In this document: in pieces, positions 60,627-64,000 of the stretch
Layout of the letters: each line of letters opens with the position of its first letter
How positions within the stretch are numbered: the first letter of the stretch is position 1
NCBI RefSeq assembly: GCF_003762925.1
Contig: NZ_RJUK01000001.1
Location: forward strand, 930,001-994,000
Length of the DNA: 64,000 bases
Origin: Marinimicrobium koreense
Lineage (GTDB): Bacteria; Pseudomonadota; Gammaproteobacteria; Pseudomonadales; Cellvibrionaceae
Reading direction: 5' to 3'
The notes under the pieces: generated by a model
Told to the model about the DNA's origin: nothing
Seen by the model: the letters and a program-made list of their open reading frames with translations, nothing else
Database searches by the model: none
Made by a program: the position numbers and the translations under genes

Positions 60627-60629
60627 GGA

Positions 60630-60959
60630 TTAGATGGACTTGATGGTGCCTTTGGGCAGAACGGCGTGAACCGCAACCTTCTGGAACTTCTGCTCAATGT
60701 TTTCGCCGGTTTCCAAAACGATGTAGTTGTCGTCAACCTTGAGGATTTTGCCCAGCAGGCCGCTGGTCATGACCACTTCATCACCTTTGCTCAACGCGGA
60801 CACCAGGTTCTGATGCTCTTTTTGACGCTTGCGCTGCGGGCGGATGATAAACAGGTACATGAACACAAACAGGCCCACAAACATCAGCAGAGTGACCATC
60901 GGGTTACCCTGGGGTTGCGCAGCATCTTGAGCCATTGCGGCGGGAATAAAGAAATCCAT
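60630..60959 (-). CDS. yajC: Sec translocon accessory subunit YajC
   Basis: 109 residues. One hydrophobic helix (about 22-42, MVTLLMFVGLFVFMYLFIIRPQ) is followed by the family core RPQRKRQKEHQNLVSALSKGDEVVMTSG. YajC binds SecDF and usually precedes secD. Here neither secD nor tgt is adjacent: an AGCS transporter follows and an AraC gene precedes. Confidence 0.95.
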   Translation of the reverse strand: MDFFIPAAMAQDAAQPQGNPMVTLLMFVGLFVFMYLFIIRPQRKRQKEHQNLVSALSKGDEVVMTSGLLGKILKVDDNYIVLETGENIEQKFQKVAVHAVLPKGTIKSI

Positions 60960-61054
60960 GAAACAAGCCTCATTTTTCTAGGTCGGAAAAAGGGCTAACT
61001 CTACCCTGTTTGTGCGGGGCAGGCAATTACATGGAGGGGGTTGGTCGGTGAAAA

Positions 61055-61085
61055 TCAAGAAGCCCCAGCCGCTGGGGACGGCTGA
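61055..61085 (-). terminator. Possible terminator of the AraC-type gene
   Basis: CCCCAG/CTGGGG (61063-61077) forms a compact GC-rich stem about 30 bp after the 61106 stop on the minus strand. The following TTCTTGATTTT is only moderately T-rich, so strength is uncertain. Confidence 0.5.
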
Positions 61086-61105
61086 GGCAATCGCCAAATC
61101 TGTGG

Positions 61106-61549
61106 TCAGGCGTAATCGCGAAACAGCTTGCGGAAGACACTCGGAGAAAGTCCGGTCCACCGCTTGAAAGCGTTGGTAAAACTGGTGCGGTCCGAAAAGT
61201 CCAATGCTTTGGATACCGCATCAACGCTCATATGCTGATCAATAAGAAACTTGATCGCATAGTGGAAACGTAGACTGTCCCGCAGTTGGGCAAAGTTTTC
61301 GCCCTGCTGCTGCAAACGACGCTGCAAAGTCCGTTTTGACAGGTCCAGATCCTCGGCAATGTAATCAATTGCCAAAGGGTCCTGACCGACGCGACGGTGC
61401 AGAACATCCAGAACCTTGGCGGCCACCCCTTCTGCCGGGGGAATACGCGCTAACTCCAGATATTCATGATAAGACCGGACACCGGGCGTGGCGAACGGGC
61501 GTGCCGCACTTTCACTGATTCGATCGTCGATACGCTGTAACTGAATCAT
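61106..61549 (-). CDS. Short AraC-family regulator (DNA-binding domain only)
   Basis: 147 residues from ATG 61549, with AAGGAG about 9 nt upstream. The C-terminal roughly 100 residues are the AraC/XylS double helix-turn-helix: IDYIAEDLDLSKRTLQRRLQ, then VSKALDFSDRTSFTNAFKRW and TGLSPSVFRK. The N-terminal part is only about 45 residues, too short for the usual sensor domain. Either it acts without a ligand or a sensor domain has been lost. No obvious target gene is adjacent. Confidence 0.87.
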   Translation of the reverse strand: MIQLQRIDDRISESAARPFATPGVRSYHEYLELARIPPAEGVAAKVLDVLHRRVGQDPLAIDYIAEDLDLSKRTLQRRLQQQGENFAQLRDSLRFHYAIKFLIDQHMSVDAVSKALDFSDRTSFTNAFKRWTGLSPSVFRKLFRDYA

Positions 61550-61908
61550 ACAGGCCTCTCCTTCTGCCAAAAACTCTGGGCATTGAAAATTAATGACGCT
61601 GGGTGGTCGCGGAGCGACTGTCAACCGAAGCCGCCAGTAACCGAGCTCGCGCGATCGTTATTGTCGACCAGCGGACAGGCCATGCCTGAGCCCTGATCGG
61701 TCCCGAGGTTTGACGGTCAACCCTGTACCTCGAGGGCCGGGCCCTCAACCTCAAGACATTTCTAGTATAGGCCAATCGAAGCGGAATTGTCGCTAACGGA
61801 GTCAAAAAACCCGACATTCAGCGGGACTAAGATCACATTTTTATTAAAAACCTGATCTTATACCGTAAAAGTCACCCTCGACTCCGATTTGGCCTAACCA
61901 GTGCGTCA
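61550..61908. other. 359-bp gap between bcp and the AraC-type gene
   Basis: Both flanking genes are on the minus strand. The region holds a 15-bp GC palindrome GAGGGCCGGGCCCTC (61732-61746). It also has an 8-bp inverted repeat, TAAGATCA (61828-61835) and TGATCTTA (61853-61860), around an AT-rich 17-bp spacer. One could be an operator for the regulator and the other a bcp terminator. I see no gene. Confidence 0.5.
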
Positions 61909-62388
61909 TTAACTTCCAAAATGCTCTCGAACCCAGGACAGAATCACCTGGTCGTGGTTTTTGGTGGTGAACTTTTCAGGGATGGCCCGCAGACGCCCTT
62001 CTTTATCAATGATGAAGGTGGTGCGAATCAGCCCCATAAACTCTTTACCGGCAAACTGCTTCAGCCCCCAGACGCCATATTTTTCGGCAATCTGGTGCTC
62101 CGGGTCGGACAGCAGGTCAAAGGTCAATCCCTGTTTGGCAATAAACTTCTGCAGTGCCGGCTCCTTGTCCGGACTCACTCCCAATACGACCGTATCGTAC
62201 TGCGCCAGTTCCGCGAGCGAATCGCGCATGCCACAGGCCTGGACGGTGCAGCCCGGGGTGGAGGCCTTGGGATAGAAGTACAACACGACGTTCTGTTTAC
62301 CTTTGAAGTCTTTCAGGCTGACCGCTTCACCATTCTGATTGTTCAGGGTGAAAGCCGGGGCCAGATTGCCGATTTTCGGTAATGCCAT
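61909..62388 (-). CDS. bcp: Thiol peroxidase Bcp (peroxiredoxin)
   Basis: Reduces peroxides with thioredoxin. 159 residues; the peroxidatic Cys47 is in STPGCTVQACGM and the resolving Cys52 is five residues on, the arrangement of the atypical 2-Cys BCP type. KDFKGKQNVVLYFYPKA and YGVWGLKQ are family segments. It lies 83 bp downstream of aguB on the same strand. Confidence 0.94.
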   Translation of the reverse strand: MALPKIGNLAPAFTLNNQNGEAVSLKDFKGKQNVVLYFYPKASTPGCTVQACGMRDSLAELAQYDTVVLGVSPDKEPALQKFIAKQGLTFDLLSDPEHQIAEKYGVWGLKQFAGKEFMGLIRTTFIIDKEGRLRAIPEKFTTKNHDQVILSWVREHFGS

Positions 62389-62471
62389 GGTTCGCTCCGA
62401 ATTGCATTGTCAAAGATCATCTTGAGGCACCGCACCGAAGTAGTGCAATGCCGTTTGCCGTTACGCCGAAC

Positions 62472-63353
62472 TCAATCCCGGTAGAGTTTGAGCAGGTCCC
62501 CGTAATGGTCCACCCGCCGATCTCTCAGGTAGGGCCAGATGCGCCGCACGTTCTCGCTGCGCGCCATATCCAGGGAGACCACGGTGTGCTCCACCTGATC
62601 TGTGCTGCCCTGGTAGAGAAACTCCCCCTGGGGGCCGGCGACAAAGCTGCTACCCCAGAAATCGATACCGGAGCCGCCGCCGGGATCGGTTTCGTGACCC
62701 ATGCGGTTGACGCTGACCACGGGCACACCGTTGGCCACCGCATGGGCGCGCTGAATGGTGATCCAGGCCTGGCGCTGACGCTCCTGCTCCTCGGGGTCAT
62801 CTTCCCGACTCCAGCCGATGGCGGTGGGGTAAATGAGCAGTTCCGCGCCCGCCATGGCCATCAGGCGGGCCGCTTCCGGGAACCACTGGTCCCAGCACAC
62901 CAGAACTCCGAGCTTGCCCACTGAGGTCTGAATGGGCTGAAAGCCCAGATCGCCCGGGGTGAAATAGAACTTCTCGTAAAAACCCGGATCGTCCGGAATG
63001 TGCATTTTGCGGTAGGTGCCGGCGATGGTGCCATCGCGCTCCAGAACCACCGCTGTGTTGTGATACAGCCCCGGCGCCCGACGCTCGAACAGCGAGGCGA
63101 CAATCACCAGGTTCAGCTCGCGGGCCAGGGCGCCCAGACGATCGGTACTGGGGCCGGGAATGGGCTCTGCCAGATCAAACTCGTCCACGTCCTCCTGCTG
63201 ACAGAAATACAGGCCCCGGTGCAATTCCTGCAGCACCACCAACTGGGCGCCCTGCTCCGCCGCGCGGCGGATACCGTCAATGGAAGCCTGCAGGTTGGAT
63301 TCGAGGTCGGCACTGCAGGCGTGCTGAATCAGCCCGACGTTAAGCTGGGTCAT
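62472..63353 (-). CDS. aguB: N-carbamoylputrescine amidase
   Basis: Hydrolyses N-carbamoylputrescine to putrescine. The 293-residue nitrilase-fold protein has the Glu-Lys-Cys triad: LQELHRGLYF, YRKMHIPDDPGFYEK and LVCWDQWFPEAAR. It overlaps the end of aguA by 14 bases, so the arginine-to-putrescine pathway pair is coupled. Confidence 0.95.
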   Translation of the reverse strand: MTQLNVGLIQHACSADLESNLQASIDGIRRAAEQGAQLVVLQELHRGLYFCQQEDVDEFDLAEPIPGPSTDRLGALARELNLVIVASLFERRAPGLYHNTAVVLERDGTIAGTYRKMHIPDDPGFYEKFYFTPGDLGFQPIQTSVGKLGVLVCWDQWFPEAARLMAMAGAELLIYPTAIGWSREDDPEEQERQRQAWITIQRAHAVANGVPVVSVNRMGHETDPGGGSGIDFWGSSFVAGPQGEFLYQGSTDQVEHTVVSLDMARSENVRRIWPYLRDRRVDHYGDLLKLYRD

Positions 63354-64000
63354 AGAGAACTCCCTCGGGTAATTGCATGGTAATACAGTGCAGGCTGCCC
63401 CCCTGCTCGATCAGTACCGAGCAGGGAATGCCGAAGATGTGATAACCGGGAAAAGCCTGCATCACCTGCTCCAGGGCCTGTTCATCACTGGGGCAGTCGT
63501 ACTGCGGCACCAGAACGGCGCCATTGATGATCAGAAAGTTGGCGTAGGTGGCCGGCAGGCGCCGGCCGTCGTCGCTGTGTACCGCTCCCGGCCAGGGCAG
63601 TGGTACCAGTTGGTAGGGCTCGCCATCGGCATCGGTCATCAGCGCCAGTTCGGCTTCCATCGCCTTGAGTTCGGCGTAGTGCGAGTCCTCCGGGTCATCG
63701 CACTGTACATAGGCGATGACATTGTTTGGGCACAACCGCGCCAGGGTATCGATGTGGCTATCGGTGTCATCCCCTTCGAGATGGCCGTGCTTGAGCCAAT
63801 TGACCTTGCGTACCCTGAACGCCTCCTTCAGACGCATTTCAATGGCCTCCCGACTCAACCCCGGGTTGCGGTTCTCATTCAACAGGCAGACTTCGGTGGT
63901 GAGCAGCGTGCCGCGCCCATCGACCTCAATCGAACCGCCCTCCAGCACCCAATCCTGGCGCTCCAGCGCCACCTCGGGAAAGGCGCCGTCGCGATGCAGG
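63340..64000 (-). CDS. aguA: Agmatine deiminase (5' part beyond the window)
   Basis: Converts agmatine to N-carbamoylputrescine. About 219 C-terminal residues are present and the frame stays open to the window edge, so the start lies outside. An internal GTG near 63972 is not the start. Seen: WVLEGGSIEVDGRGT, LKHGHLEGDDTDSHID, and the C-terminal nucleophile cysteine in QGGSLHCITMQLP. It overlaps aguB by 14 bases. Confidence 0.95.
   Translation of the reverse strand, partial: LHRDGAFPEVALERQDWVLEGGSIEVDGRGTLLTTEVCLLNENRNPGLSREAIEMRLKEAFRVRKVNWLKHGHLEGDDTDSHIDTLARLCPNNVIAYVQCDDPEDSHYAELKAMEAELALMTDADGEPYQLVPLPWPGAVHSDDGRRLPATYANFLIINGAVLVPQYDCPSDEQALEQVMQAFPGYHIFGIPCSVLIEQGGSLHCITMQLPEGVLYDPA

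Overview
The window is a housekeeping stretch of a gammaproteobacterial chromosome. I see no prophage, transposase, CRISPR array or plasmid backbone. By eye it is moderately GC-rich, with dense coding, many GTG/TTG starts and overlapping operon genes. The gene set (205-residue ThrH, tusDCB-tusE, aguA-aguB, ffh-ypjD-corB, an RNase E with a long tail carrying two NDPR motifs, the block tRNA-Leu-tig-clpP-clpX-lon-hupB-ppiD, and rnhA-dnaQ beside gloB-mltD) suggests a Pseudomonas-related marine lineage such as the Cellvibrionales. That placement is inference from gene content only.

Layout. 1-9.5 kb: a truncated MFS-spermidine-synthase fusion, a six-helix membrane protein, rimO, pabB, thrH, cysH with a small CxxC protein, msrA and sohB. 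The gaps hold two families of palindromic repeats. 9.5-14.9 kb (minus strand): a ChpA-N-terminus-like orphan, nudC, a membrane protein, rnhA/dnaQ and a methyltransferase. 15-17.5 kb (plus): gloB and mltD. 17.6-26.7 kb (minus): the protein quality-control block, with a sigma-32-like promoter before lon and a strong sigma-70-like promoter before hupB. 26.9-34.1 kb (minus): a TraB/GumN protein, fadBA preceded by an XRE-cupin regulator and a YjbR protein, and malic enzyme, which diverges from a Kazal-like lipoprotein. 34.5-39.5 kb: ffh with two small envelope/lipid-type genes, ypjD and corB. 39.5-50.2 kb (minus): cysS, glnS, then mltG-pabC-fabF-acpP-fabG-fabD-plsX-rpmF-yceD. 50.3-56.7 kb: maf, a HAD phosphatase, rluC and rne with a leader of roughly 675 nt. 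56.8-64 kb: tRNA-Ser, a YccA-type protein, tusDCB-tusE, yajC with an AGCS transporter, a short AraC regulator, bcp, aguB and aguA (cut by the window end).

The genes serve lipid synthesis and beta-oxidation, folate synthesis (pabB and pabC), sulfate reduction and tRNA thiolation, protein targeting, folding and proteolysis, murein remodelling, translation and RNA decay. The least explained structure is a family of about 110-bp elements at 1904-2013, 8120-8218 and 8278-8387. Each has a 24-29 bp outer stem that differs between copies yet stays fully complementary within each copy, enclosing a conserved core with two small hairpins whose stems also co-vary.
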